From: Primulina eburnea
Taxonomy: Eukaryota; Streptophyta; Magnoliopsida; Lamiales; Gesneriaceae
Reading direction: 5' to 3'
Length of the DNA stretch: 64,000 nucleotides
Assembly: GCF_022965805.1 (NCBI RefSeq)
Contig: NC_133108.1
Location: forward strand, 37,573,051-37,637,050
The first letter of the stretch is position 1. Every line of letters begins with the position of its first letter. The notes beneath the pieces were generated by a model. That model was given only the letters and a program-made list of their open reading frames with translations. It ran no database searches and was not told where the DNA came from. The position numbers and the translations under genes were made by a program. Below, in pieces: positions 22,861 through 35,274 of this stretch.

Positions 22861-23224
22861 AAAGAAAATGTATGTAGTATTAAACTTTTAAAATAGAAAT
22901 ATAAATTTTAATATAATTAATTATAAAAAATAATATGGATTTCTTTCAAAACAAAGAGAATATATAAAGAGATCATATGAGAGTTATAAATAAAATGGCT
23001 CAGATAAATAGAATTTTAATTTCATTTTTCTTCAATTTATTTGTAACTTTTATTCCAAAAAATAGAGGTTGTATTTCATTTTTCTTCAATTTATTTTATA
23101 ATTAGTTAATATATATATAAAAAAAGAGACATGTATTTATCATTATTACTTAATTAAGATAAAGACATACATGAAAATTCAAAATTCGAAATCATATATT
23201 TATACTGGTATAATATATATATAT

Positions 23225-23282
<58 letters not shown>

Positions 23283-24285
23283 GTATATGTATATATTATA
23301 TTTTTATTGATGTTAAGATGCATAAAAAATTTTATATTAGAATATATAAAATTTCAACCTTATAAATGAAAAAAATCAAACATATATGAAATATAAAAAA
23401 TTTCATTAAATATACAATCAAGAAATTTATTGTAATTGTGTTTCTGATTAGTTTTTTATCTTGATAATTTGTTTTATTTAATATTATAAATTATAAGACA
23501 TCGTTACTATAAATAAAGACACGATTTTTTTTAAAAAAAAATATTCATAAGGACTCAATCACTATATTCATGAACTGTAATAATCTATATTTTCTTAATT
23601 TTTCTCTTGATTTTAAATTTAATTCTATCATCTATTGTTTTTTAAAGATATCTTAGAATTTTTTCTAAGCACCTATTCTTAAATGTGATCAATTAAACAA
23701 ATAATTATTATACTTTGTATACAACAATAAATAGATTAATATATTTGAAGATAGAATAAGTAATGTATTGAAAGTAATAAAAAAAATTAAGGATTTTTAG
23801 AATTAATAATATGTACATCTAATGTCAACAGTAAAATTAACATCCTACATTCTAAAATGTGTTTATTGAGATAAATACTATGATGATATAATAAAAATAA
23901 TAATTTGTTTGTCAGTCTAACGTAATAATAATGTGATTGTTGTTCAGAATCAGAAATGGGAGTACTTCGATTTTTCGTTAAATTGTATAAACAATTCTAT
24001 CAAAAAACTTAATGGATAAAAGTGTTAAATCTATTAAAAATAAATAGTATAATTTAATGATGAGTATGAATGTATTAATTCAACTTTCACTTTGGGCTTC
24101 TGGATTTTGTCAATATGCTTAGTATTTTTTTCTGAATTTTCTTTTATTTAAAATATAAATTATCAAATGATGAAAAACGATTTTTTTCTCTACTATTTAT
24201 GTGAAATATCAAGTATATACTCTACTTAAATATCTTATAAATTTGTATGATAAAGTAAAAGTTTATTTGCATAAAATTATTTTTT
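22861..24285. other. Very A+T-rich intergenic sequence
   Basis: No gene seen; contains the TA microsatellite listed separately. Confidence 0.5.
23211..23300. repeat. (TA)n microsatellite, interrupted
   Basis: Alternating T and A for most of about 90 bases, broken by single aa or gt steps. Confidence 0.95.
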
Positions 24286-24614
24286 TGGTACAATAATTGA
24301 TCATCTTGGGTAGAGCAATTGAAATATTGCGCTTGAACTGTTGTATTATTTAAAATATTTGAGTTGCACTGCTACCATCATCTATAGCTTTTGGTAAATC
24401 AGCAAACACTCGATCCTACAATTGGTATCAGAGTCAAGGTCGCGTGTTTGATTTTCATTGATTGCAGTTGATGCAATTATTAGGAGAGAAATTGTTAGAT
24501 TCAATAATTGTCCATGATGGGTAGGCACTTGAACTGTTGTGTGGTTTAAAGATTTGACTAGCATCATTACCATCAGCTATAGTTTTTGATAAATGACAAA
24601 CGCTCGATCCTATA
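24286..24614 (+). mobile_element. Old TRIM retrotransposon (same family as 47385-47734)
   Basis: Two diverged direct repeats, 24286-24420 and 24493-24614, match the inverted LTRs of the TRIM at 47385-47734 over most of their length (tatagcttttggtaaatcag near the end). Between them TGGTATCAGAGT at 24423-24434 is a slightly changed tRNA-Met primer site just after the left LTR, so this copy is in + orientation. Flanks ttttt and ttatt suggest a decayed target duplication. Confidence 0.75.
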
Positions 24615-26440
24615 TTATTCAATAGTAAAACTAGAAACAATTTACATCAAATTTTAGTTTTGAATTGGTCCCTAACATGTTACTCAATTTTTAAATTTAA
24701 AAGCATTCTTCAGTTTTCAAATATTGTTGTAGATTGAATTGTAATTGATCATTTTTAAATTAGAGAAATACACAATAAAAATCATGTAAATATTATTAAC
24801 AAAAAATTTAAATGAAATATTAGATTTTTCTATCATCAAAATATGAAATAAACAAAGTTTGATCCTTGAGTGAGAAATAAGGTATATAGAGAAAGTTATA
24901 ATCGCAACAATGAAATAGTGCACCTACATGTATTTATCACTGTATTTTACAACTAAAAGGTCAAAAAAATTTCCATATATTATTTTTGTACCATATATAA
25001 AATAATTATGAGTCCAAATTTTCATTATTTTAGGTTGATCATTGTTATGAACAATCATGGTGAATAAATTGAATTTTAAAATTCTTATATCTACGTATAT
25101 CACATATTAATATATCAACCTAAGTCCAGGTAATAAAAAACTATAAAATGAACTTATTCATCTTTAATGTACACAAATTATAGAAAAAATATATGACAAT
25201 TAAGACAATGAAGTAGAGTAAATGTTCACATTTAACAAAATATATTGACAAGAAAAACAATAAATAAAAATTTTTTTCTAGACATGAATATTTTTATTTT
25301 AAAAATATTTTTATTTTGTTTTCATAAATTTTTACAGTGAGAGGTAGAAGATAAAAGATAAAAAAATATTAATTCTTTTGGGTCGTACAAAAAAATAGAA
25401 TTGGAAGAAGAAGTATTGTTTTCATACAATAAATTTAATTTCCAAATTAAATGTATACTATAAAGTTATATTTGTCAATCAAACTTTATAAATACAATGA
25501 TTTTTTTTCAAGATAAAGATTCACAAATTATCCCGTAAAGATATTTAAACAATTAAGAAAATTAAAGATATTATTTTTATGGAGATAATATCAATATAAC
25601 ATCAGTAATTTAATTGTGCTCATTATACTTATGTGTTAATATGAAATATTCAAATACGTGTCATAAAGAGTCAGTAAAAAAATGATTTATTATCAAAAAT
25701 ATTATTATCATAAATTGCAAATAAATGACAGCATTCAATCAATATTTTTTTATAAGTGTCAACATTTTTTATGTAATTATATATTGTTACAATAATGTGT
25801 GATTTATATGTTATCAAGTACAATCGTCTAATAAATTAAAGATGTCTATGAAAATAATAACATTCAGTTTACATGAAAGAGAATAAGACAACATTGTAAT
25901 AAAAAGATTTTCAAATCATTGATTGCCAAAAAATTGTAATAATTGAATATTATAATAAAATATATGTATTATTAAGAAAATATGACAAATAACAAAAGAA
26001 AACGATATGATAAAAAGATGCAAGAAAAATTTGAGTAATCCTAATCATTTTTAAAAATTAAACAAATATGTTTTTTTTTTCCAAATTAGTTATATATGCG
26101 TAATTAACAAGAATTGTCAAAAATTATAATATTATTATTTTATTGAATAGTTAACCATTTATTTCGAAATCTAATTATTCAATATATGCACATGCATTAT
26201 TTCTAGTATATGTACATATATTATATTTATCCTTATAAACCACGTTACTTAACGGGATTTTTACATTTATTTTTTCAAAATTTATAGTATTTGATAATTA
26301 TCTTTTTGTTTTAACAAGTGATATACGAAATGATATTATTCGTACGTATATATTTATATATATGGTCATAAATAGACCCATGTTTCTACTTTTCCTTTAT
26401 TATAAAGTCTAAATGCACCCAAAGTGATGATTAATGTCGT
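24615..26440. other. A+T-rich intergenic / upstream region of the WIP gene
   Basis: No gene or clear element. The last few hundred bases are the likely promoter of the gene at 26517, but no motif beyond the CT run and TATA box is firm. Confidence 0.5.
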
Positions 26441-26446
26441 CGTGAA

Positions 26447-26467
26447 TCTCTCTCTCTCTCTATAAAG
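26447..26467 (+). promoter_or_regulatory. CT-rich run and TATA box of the WIP gene
   Basis: A (CT)n run is followed immediately by tataaag at 26461-26467, about 50 bases before the ATG at 26517. Spacing suits a core promoter with a short 5' UTR. Confidence 0.6.
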
Positions 26468-26516
26468 CCAAGTCCCTCAATCCTTCCATTTTCCTCTCCC
26501 ACTTTTTCTGATCACT

Positions 26517-28683
26517 ATGACTGATCCCCACTCAAATCTCTATCCTCAAAGCTTCAAATCCAATTTTTTCCACCATTTCAGCACCCCAAATCCCCCTCAA
26601 AGCAATGCATACTTTGACAAGAATCTTTCATTTCATCAAACTCCACCGTCACCCCCTAATTCACCTCCACTAAGAGAAGCCCTCCCTCTTCTCAGGCTCA
26701 CTCCCACAAGCTTTGAAGAACAAGAGCCTTCCTGCTCAAGAATGGATGATTTTGACGTGGATAAAAGTGTGGAAAATGGGATGAAACGGACCCTCTTTGC
26801 TGATGAAGAAGAAGATGGTGCTGGAGTCACAGTTGCGCTGCATATAGGATTACCAAACCCTAGTGTAGCTGATCTTGCAACTATGGTGCTGTCTGGTAAT
26901 CCTGGTGCTGCTGATAAAGATGGAGAATCTGATGTTTCGGGATACCCAATCAGCAGGATTAACAAGGGGCAGTACTGGATTCCTACGCCTTCTCAGATTC
27001 TTATAGGTCCAACCCAGTTTTCATGTCCTGTTTGCTACAAGACCTTCAATAGATACAATAACATGCAGGTGATGATGATCGAGTACTTGATTAAATTCAC
27101 TTTGTATTTTTAGTAATGTTTTATTTATTTAATTTTTTCAAGATTTTTCCTTTATAAATTTCTTTGTTGTTCGTATCTATATACTTGAGTTTGCAAAAGC
27201 TGTGTATAATTAAAGGGTGTCTTAGATTTGTCAAACGAAAAGAGATTGGATAGAAATACTTGAGGGAGAATTTTTTTATTATATACCCAAAAGTTTTGAA
27301 TTTCTACTGCATGGATCATGATAATATATTCTTGGATTTTCCATCACTCAGACTGCTGACTGATCAGACTTGAGCCGAGAGTGACTCACTTCATTTATGT
27401 GATTTACATACACACATATATATACATATATGTATATGTATATATATACGTATATTTTTTCTTGGCTCTCACTTTCCAAATTACACACTTTGAAGTTTGT
27501 GCTTCTTCAAATTGGTTTCTGTATCCAACTGAGACTTCAACGGTAACCAGAGAGATTCAGGCCATCTTTCTTCATTAAAACCTCATAATTCCAACTTACC
27601 TTTTGGCCGAAAAAAGATTTGAAAAGACCATACCTAAAGTTCCAGCCCTCTCTATATGACTTGTCTAGAAATCAATAGTTTTTACTTCGGGAATTGTTAT
27701 CTGCTGTATACTAACCTTTTGTCCTCTTTTTTTGCGTCCATTTTAGAGCAATGATTCTGGAAAATTGATGTGGCAAATTGGCAATCACTGAAAATTTTCA
27801 AGAATGCTCCAATTTTTCTCTTGCGCATTTATTACAGAGCATGCTAGTGAAAATAAATTTGATTGAGACAAAAACTTGCTCTATATTTAAAATTTCTCGG
27901 AAAAAAAAAACTTAGAAAGAAACCGGTATTTTTTGGCGTATCTAATTATTCTTTCTTCAATTTGTGTTAAATGGTGAAAGGAAAATATAGTTCCTACACT
28001 CATTAAAGATATACTCAGCTTGAAGAACACTACTGCCTCTAGCTTCTTTCTTGGTGAAAATGAGCTTTCACCTTTTTCGCAATCTTTTCTTTCCTCCCTC
28101 TGTCGGCTGTCATATTGGCAAATGCTTCTTGTAATAACAAAAGGGTTTCTTCAAATTAATTAAAACCTTTGTTTTTATGAATTTTATATGTTTTCTTTTT
28201 AAAATAACATTAATATTTGAGTACATATATGCATGTAATGAAATGACGCAGATGCATATGTGGGGGCATGGCTCACAATACAGAAGAGGTCCCGAGTCTT
28301 TAAGGGGTACTCAGCCAACAGGCATGCTCAAGCTACCTTGCTATTGCTGCTCACCAGGCTGCCGAAACAATATCGATCATCCGAGGGCAAAACCCTTGAA
28401 AGATTTCAGAACCCTTCAGACACATTACAAGAGGAAGCATGGGATCAAGCCTTTCATGTGTAGAAAATGTGGCAAAACTTTCGCAGTTAGGGGAGATTGG
28501 AGAACACATGAAAAGAACTGTGGTAAGCTTTGGTATTGCCTGTGTGGTTCGGATTTTAAGCACAAAAGGTCGCTCAAAGATCACATAAAAGCTTTCGGGC
28601 ATGGCCATGGAGCCTATGGGGTTGACGGCTTCGAAGAAGAAGAAGAAGAACCCGCATCAGAAATTGAGCAGGATGATGATTAA
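26517..28683 (+). CDS. WIP-family C2H2 zinc-finger transcription factor (NTT/WIP2-like)
   Basis: Two exons, 26517-27068 and 28252-28683, encode 327 residues. Donor gtgatg (27069) and acceptor acgcag (28251) frame a 1,183-bp intron that splits the first zinc finger, between [15 protein letters not shown] and MHMWGH. The C-terminal WIP domain is complete: [20 protein letters not shown], the phrase [15 protein letters not shown], and three further finger-like units ([19 protein letters not shown] region, [38 protein letters not shown]). The N-terminus MTDPHSN, the Pro-rich stretch, the [10 protein letters not shown] motif and the acidic tail PASEIEQ point to the WIP2/4/5 clade, nuclear regulators of transmitting tract, root and vein patterning in Arabidopsis. 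No defect seen. Exact orthology needs a tree. Confidence 0.95.
27069..28251 (+). other. Intron of the WIP gene
   Basis: GT-AG intron, A+T-rich, with a short TA-rich microsatellite near 27415-27455. The reading frame is conserved across the join (…NNMQ|MHMWGH…), the position I know for WIP genes. Confidence 0.9.
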
Positions 28684-29462
28684 TTAACTCTACGCGTGAG
28701 GATCATATATGTATCGATTTTACGAGAAAATGGAATAGTTCGATATTGACCCAATTAGTTAGGGAGTAAGGCCTGTATTCTTTTCCTGTGATATATCCTT
28801 GAAACTTTTGGTTTCAAAAATCATGAATATCTTGGCTTTAATTTTTCCTCTTTTGCTGTTTTTTTCCTTTGTTTTTAATTATTATCAAGTCCTTTTTAGC
28901 AAATTAATGTTTGATTAGTCCTAGATTAATTTCCATGATCGATAAAGTTACAATTTGACAACATTGGATCTGTTTATCTATGTGTTGGAGCAAAGCACAT
29001 CTTGAGAAGCAACAGTGTGCGTTAGAAACACAGCCCCATAAAATACGGTAAAGCTTATGCAAATTAAAAGCATGCAGTCTGGCTGTTTCCACAATACATT
29101 TAAACCAATGAGAATTCCTCTTGTATTTGCAACAGAATTACACTAATCAGATTAAATTATACATGTCATATTTACGTTAAACAAAACAATATGTTGTCAT
29201 ATAAACGATCGCCAAAAATGTAATTAATGTGCCTAATAATGCATATATACTGCATGGAGTGATATTAATCATTCAGATGTATTAATATATATAATCTTTA
29301 TGCATATATACAAGTATATACACATACACACACATACTTTTTCAAGAAATAACATTATATTAAAGAGTCATCAGAAGATACTGTAAAAAAAACGTGACAC
29401 ATATTAAAAGAAATAGCGTGCACAAATTGAAATTGGCGATGACCAAGAAAATTTAGATGCGT
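28684..29462. other. WIP gene 3' flank and intergenic sequence
   Basis: The first ~200 bases are likely 3' UTR. No other gene is seen up to the CACTA element. Confidence 0.5.
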
Positions 29463-29494
29463 CACTACAAGAATAAATGCTTATGGTGACATTC

Positions 29495-31109
29495 AACTAC
29501 AAGAAAAAAGACGAAAGACAACGGTTTTTCGTAGGTCAGAAAAACTGTTGTTAAAGCCCCTGTGATTAAATGGTACGCTCAAAAACAATGGTGAAAATCC
29601 GTTGTCGTAGACATCAAAGACGACGGTGAAAAACTGTTGTCGAAGATCTTGTAAAACCATTGTTAAAGGTCTTGTGGTTAAATGGTGCGCTCAAAAACAA
29701 CGGTGAAAAATCGTTGTCGTAGACGTCTAAAGATGACGGTGAAAAACCGTCGTCGTAGCATTGAAAAATCGTTGTATAACAAAATTTTGCGACGGTGTTT
29801 CTAAACAAAACCGTCGCTAATCGCGACGGTTTTTACTCGTTTGTCGGAAATTAGCGACGATTTTATTTATGTTAACCGTCGCAAATTAGCGACTGTTAGT
29901 CTTATGTTTTCCATCGCTATTTTTTTCGTAAAAAAAAAAATTACGGTTATAATTTTATAAACCTAACAATCCTATTAAATTAATATATTTATAACCGTGG
30001 AAGAAAAAAAATAAATTAATATATTAATAAATTTTAACATTTGAAATCAAAATTTAATGAAAATCGTGGAAGAAAAAGATAATGAAAAATGCAATTGAAA
30101 TTAAATTTGTTGAAGGAAAATACTTCGGTGTGGGAAGAAAATGACCAAGGGTGCGGATATTTATAGAAACTGTGCGACGGTTTTTGTTTAAACCTCTGCA
30201 AAAACCGTCGCTAGTAGCAACGTCTGTAATCAACCCGTCGCTATTTGCGTCGGTTATTTAAAATTACGGTGTGTTCTATAACCGTCGCATACATTAACTT
30301 AGCGACGGTTGTATCGTCGCTAATTTAAAAAAGTCAAGAATTTAAAAAATGCAACGGTTTATGAACCGTTGCTAAATTAAATCGGCAACGGTTTGGTATA
30401 AACCGTCACTAATTTTAGCAACGGTCATTCCCAAACCGTCGCTCACAGTAGCAACGGGTTTATTTAAATCGTCGCTAAATTTAAATTAACGACGGTACTT
30501 TATACAACCGTCGCTAAATATGAATTGATTTTTTTTAAAAAAATTAGAAACTACGACAACGTTTTTTTCAAAAACCGTTGTCTTTAACAAAAAAAACACT
30601 AAGAAACGACAACGTTTTAAAAAACCGTTGTCGTAGTTAAAAAACCATCCGAAAAACAACGGTTTTTGTAAACCGTTGTCTTTGACCCTTGACCGAATAT
30701 TATATAGACAACGGTTTTTGAAAAAACGTTGTTGTAGCCCAAAAAAAACCATCCGAAAGACAATGGTTTTTAAAAACCGTTGCCGTAGCCAAAAAAAACC
30801 GCTAACAACCGTTGTTGTAGCCTCAAAAAAAAACTCTTCGACAACAGTTTTTAAGAAACGTTGTTGTAGACAAAAAAAATGCTAAAAGACAACGGTTTTT
30901 AAAAACCGTTGTCGTAGACACATCAAAGACAAACCGTTGTCGTAGATACATAAAAGACAACGATTTTTTAAAAACCGTTGTCTATAAGCGGGTTTTTTTA
31001 GGCTACGACAACGGTTTTTGTTAAAACCGTTGTTAAAAGAAAAAAGACAACGGTTTTAATAAAAACCGTTGTCGTATGGATGCTGTTGATTTGTATTTTT
31101 CTTGTAGTG
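29495..31109. mobile_element. CACTA element B (1,615 bp) nested in A
   Basis: Left end aactacaagaaaaaag (first base changed from c) and right end tttttcttgtagtg are flanked by TTC at 29492-29494 and 31110-31112. Taking B and one TTC out restores a palindromic unit of A (tgacattcataaatgtca). B has no coding capacity. It is built of gacaacgg palindromes at both ends (29510-29780, 30550-31080) and gcgacgg palindromes in the middle (29785-30530). Confidence 0.9.
30150..30175 (-). promoter_or_regulatory. TATA-like core inside element B
   Basis: The - strand reads tttctataaatatccgc in the short non-palindromic core between two gcgacgg arrays. A very similar core is present near 33268-33285 in the second CACTA cluster, suggesting conservation. 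Confidence 0.35.
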
Positions 31110-31112
31110 TTC

Positions 31113-32362
31113 ATAAATGTCATCATATTTAATATTTAGTGACATTTAAGTTTTAGTGACACTTCCAACAAATGTCGTCTTAAACTTCCTGACATTTTTT
31201 AATGTCATTATAAGACGTTAATGATAACTTCATACGTGTTACTAATTATTCCTATAATAACAATTTTAAATGTCAGGAAAACTAATGTTTTAAAGACATT
31301 TATTCATGCCTTGCTATTATAGCAATAATGAAAAATTTATATGCCAGTTAACATAATTTATAATGACAACTAAAAGTGTCGTGTATATTATTTATAGTGA
31401 CAACAAAAAATGTCATTAATGATATGTTATAAGGTTAATTTACAATGTCTCATATGTAATCTGTAATAACACTTACAAATGTCTTCTATATTAGTATATA
31501 AGGATATTGAAAATTTTCATTAATAGTTGTTTATAATGACTTTTTGAAATGTCTCCATATGACTTTTATAATGACATTTTTATGTACATGATTTAATGTT
31601 CTATTGTGACATAAAAAATATCATATTTTATGAAATGCCATCGATTTTCAATATTTTCATGATATAATATTCAAGGATATAATAAATTAACATAAATACA
31701 AATAAAATACAAACTTTTGAAATAGAAATTAAATTGCCAATCAATAATTTTCATTAATTTTACAATCATTAATGTATAAGACTGACAAATTTGTTATCTC
31801 GAAAAACATATATATCCCAACAAATGTACCAAATGTATTTAGTTTAAGAACTAACAAACAATTAAGTCTTCTAAAGCAAAACATAAGCAAACTTGTGACG
31901 CATCTTCATTATTCAACAATCTCATCTTAATCAAAATCCAATATTCTTGTCACCTATAATAAAAATTCATATATTTGTATGAATGAATGAAATAAAATTA
32001 AAGAAACACAAAATAAAGAGATTAAAATTTAATTCCAACTAGTGAATATCATACCAAATCATAAACCGGAAAATTATTATTCATCCAAATGCACCTAGTA
32101 GAAATCTTCCTCATTAACTGTCAACTGCAAATATAATTGATACTGGTTTAAAAGATACTAACATTACGGACATAATAATAAATACTAGTTAATTGAAAAG
32201 TTGAATATCATAAATGACAAGGCCGAGCTATCATTCCTCCAAGTGTATCCCCAACCTTTTGTAAAAGATCATATGACCTAATCAAACTCTCTTCCCGTTT
32301 TAGGACAACTAGAACTTGTATTTCACACCAATTTGGTACCAACGTCTGTCTTCCTACTTCGG
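31113..32362. other. Left internal part of CACTA A
   Basis: Subterminal tgacat/atgtca repeats up to about 31650, then A+T-rich sequence. The last ~150 bases carry the end of a - strand transposon frame (separate entry). Confidence 0.6.
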
Positions 32363-32365
32363 TAT
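32215..32365 (-). pseudogene. CACTA accessory ORF, DUF8039-like domain, downstream half
   Basis: The - strand frame VGRQTLVPNWCEIQVLVVLK continues to DLLQKVGDTLGGMIARP. It follows in frame from the piece at 38408-38520 once the element at 32366-38404 and one TAT are removed. I recognise the pattern VAKG...DP.T..G...L...WCE..V as the domain (DUF8039 type) found in the second gene of plant En/Spm-like transposons. Its biochemical role is unknown to me. Confidence 0.65.
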
Positions 32366-32982
32366 CACTACAACAAAAATGCCAAACTACAACGGATAAA
32401 ACTGTCGTAGGCCATTTAAATCTGTTGTAACTGAGGGTGTTGTTGAAAGTGTCTTCAACGACAACTGTTTAAAACCGTTGTCTTTTCTATCAACGACAAC
32501 GGTTTTGCAACAGTGTTAAACCGTTGTAATTTCTACCAATGACAACTGTTTTGCAAGGGTTTTAAACCGTTGTTTTTAACCGTTGTCGTAGCTATTTTAA
32601 AATTGTTGTTGAAGTCAGTGTTGTTAAATGATCCGCTCAAAGACAACGGTTTTTGACCGTTGTCGTAGCTACAATTTGCGACGTTTTTAAAACCGTCGCA
32701 AAAGAAAAAGTGTTGTCGAAACTACAATTTGCGACGGTTTTGACAACTGTCACAAAAGATATTTGCGACGGTTTGCATAGAACAACCGTCGCTAATTAGC
32801 GACTGTTCAAAACCTCGTCGCTAACTATAGAACGGTTTACATATTACCGTCGCTACATTTAGCGACGGTATTCATGTGCAAAACCGTCTCTATTGCGCGA
32901 CGGTTTATAGATTCCGTCGCTAATATTTTAGGTAAAATAAAAAAAATTAAGAATTTAAAAAATCTGTGTTTTCAATCGGTAC

Positions 32983-33240
32983 AATCGTGTAAGAGATAAA
33001 AAAATTTAAAAGTCGTGAAGTGATAAAATCGTGTAAGAGATAAAAATTTTAATTGTTTTGAAGTGGTAAAAAAATCGTGTAAGAGATAAAAATTTTAAGT
33101 GTTGTAAAGTGGTAAAATCGTGTAAGAGATAAAAATTTTAAGTGTTGTGAAGTTGTAAAATCGTGTAAGAGACAAAAATTTTAAGTCCTGTGAAGTTGTA
33201 AAATCGTGTAAGTGAGAAAAATTTTAATTGTTGTGAAGTG
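32983..33240. repeat. Six tandem copies of a ~43-bp unit
   Basis: The phrase aatcgtgtaagagataaaaa recurs six times with linkers like ttttaagtgttgtgaagtgg. It lies between two gcgacgg palindrome arrays and next to a TATA-like core. Confidence 0.9.
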
Positions 33241-33267
33241 AAGTGGAAAAAATTGAAGCAAATTTGC

Positions 33268-33285
33268 ATGTATTTATAGAGAGTG
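33268..33285 (-). promoter_or_regulatory. TATA-like core inside inner CACTA unit
   Basis: The - strand reads ctctctataaatacatgc, a good plant TATA match, in the same relative place as the core of element B near 30160. It would drive transcription through the six-copy repeat. Confidence 0.4.
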
Positions 33286-34195
33286 GTGAAAGAAAATGGG
33301 GGGAAGTTTAGGCGGGAAGGAATTTTTTTGAAAATGGCAACGGTTTTACTTAAACCGTCGCGAAATTAGAAATCGGCGACGGTAACTGTTGCTAAATTTT
33401 GCGACGATTTTTATTTAACTGTCGCCAACTTTAGCAACGGGTTTGGAAAATCCGTCGCTAGTTTTAAACATGCGACAGTTTTTTTAAACTGTCGCTAAAT
33501 TGAGCGACGGTATTAAACCGTCGCAAAATTATAAATCGGCGACGGTTTTTAAGTAGCACCGTCGCTACTTTTAGCGACGGTTTATGTAACACCGTCGCTA
33601 AGTTTCGCGACGGTTAAAGAAACAACCGTCGCTAATATTTGTCTCAAAAATACACTTATACAAATATCGTTTACCATTTTTCTTGTAGTGAGAATCCAAA
33701 ACTGTTGTCTTTAATAATTTTTTTCATTAGGTAAAATTTTTGTATTAAATTTATTTTAATTTATAAATATATAATAATAATTAAACCAAAAATAACAATC
33801 GAAAAACAAAATATTTACCACGTTAAATCCGTGACTATGTTATGTTCAAAATCCATCTTCCAAAATATGCCAACGATAAACAAAAATTTTACAAATTTGA
33901 ATTTAGTATTGCAATTGACCTTGATACATGTTCGTCATCAACGTGGCAATGTGACAGTAGAGTCCCACAATATCAACATTTTCCAAACAAAAAATACGTA
34001 TATACAGCAATCTTTTGTCATCATCGACCTCGATCTCCTCAAACCTCATCAACATTTATGCATCAAAACCTTCCCCTGCCATTTCATCCCTGGCATATAA
34101 TCCACACATAGAAAGCCCATTAAAAACCCTTTTTCGTACTTACAAAGTTGGATTCCAAAATGGCGATTCCTTATCCAGCAATATTCGAATCAAAC

Positions 34196-34740
34196 CTATT
34201 CGAGTAGATTCGTCACCCACCCAACATCCGGATTCGGATTTAGATCCAAGAGATTCTCCGTGCATAGTTTCTCGAGCATCTTGGCCCTCAAATCCCTAAC
34301 AGATTCGACCCTCTGCATCACCGGAACTGCTTCCTCCCATGCGTCAAAATAGCTAATCTCAGTTTGGGTCAAGATCCCGGTTGGAGTCGTTGGGAGGCTG
34401 AAGTTCTCGGATCGTGTCAAGTGCGTCCTCAGAGAAGGATTTCCACCCATCCATGAATGAGGCATGGACTTCACTTTTCTCAACTACAGCTGGCGCATGG
34501 AAGACATCATATCGTTGACCGATATGCTCATCGAAGACATCGGGGGAGACTCGGCCAGCTTCTGCTGCTTCGCAACAGTGATATTGCAATTCTTGTTGAT
34601 GGCGTAGTAGAGGCCGTAATCGGGAATTGAATCGGAGAAGCGCTGGTCAATTTCGGAGGAGTCAAAGCCAAAACAGAGTTCTATGCAGGCGGCGACGCGG
34701 CTTGAAGAGAAAGGGAGAAGGGGCGACTGGTTTGGGGTTT
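34196..34740 (-). pseudogene. Gene-like fragment carried in CACTA C, unidentified
   Basis: G+C is clearly higher than in the surroundings and two overlapping - strand frames look protein-like. One contains DSIPDYGLYYAINKNCNITV and, after a stop, the 95-codon frame ending in SVRDLRAKMLEKLCTENLLD. A single frameshift or stop separates the parts. This could be a captured host exon, which CACTA elements are known to carry, or a broken element gene. I do not recognise the family. Confidence 0.45.
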
Positions 34741-34849
34741 GGGATGTATGTGTATGTATTGTGTGTATATAGGCGCTATAATTTAAAAATTTTGGGTGAT
34801 CAAAAGTTAATTATCCGTTCATCTTTTACAAACTAATTAAGAGAAATTA

Positions 34850-35100
34850 AAAAATAAGTATGATTATTTTTTTACTTCACTAAATATAAATTTTAAATTT
34901 TTTTTTTAACTTTTTATTTCATCAGAACTACTGTGTCGAAGTAAAATGTTACAAAAATTTAGAAATGAAGCCCGTGTTTTTTAAATTTTGAAGTAAAAAA
35001 TAATGTTTTACTTCGTCGATGTTATTACCGAAGTTAAACGATATATACTACTTCATCATTAATAATCGCCGAAGTAACCAGTGGCGAATTAAAAAATAGT
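34850..35100. repeat. Short inverted acttcg/cgaagt repeats
   Basis: Motifs ttacttcg, cgaagtaa and ccgaagt recur in both orientations (for example 34936, 35016, 35029, 35071). This looks like subterminal sequence of yet another DNA transposon, but no ends were found. Confidence 0.4.
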
Positions 35101-35274
35101 ATAACATTACAAATTGTTAGGGATTGATACACAAATTGAAATAAACGTTAATTAATGACAAGCACACATGCATACCTTTACTACTTCACATATAGCTTGT
35201 TTTTTCCCTTTCCTTTCCTTATTTGAATTAAACAATCTTACACTCCTGCATACATCATTAACAGTCAACATATG

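Larger units (their letters stand above)
32366..33690. mobile_element. Inner CACTA unit sharing the left end of C
   Basis: The end at 33690, inverted, reads cactacaagaaaaatggtaa and pairs better with the left end at 32366 (cactacaacaaaaatgccaa) than the end at 38404 does. But the bases outside (tat and aga) do not match. It may be a second element that inserted near the left end of C and lost its own left end by recombination, or an old internal deletion derivative. Confidence 0.5.

Noticed and set aside
26636..26965. 109-codon frame on the - strand across WIP exon 1
   Set aside because: Shadow of the WIP coding sequence; the + strand frame has clear family motifs.
33831..34299. Overlapping + strand frames of 89-94 codons inside CACTA C
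   Set aside because: Low-complexity translations in three frames at once; the - strand has the more protein-like content here.
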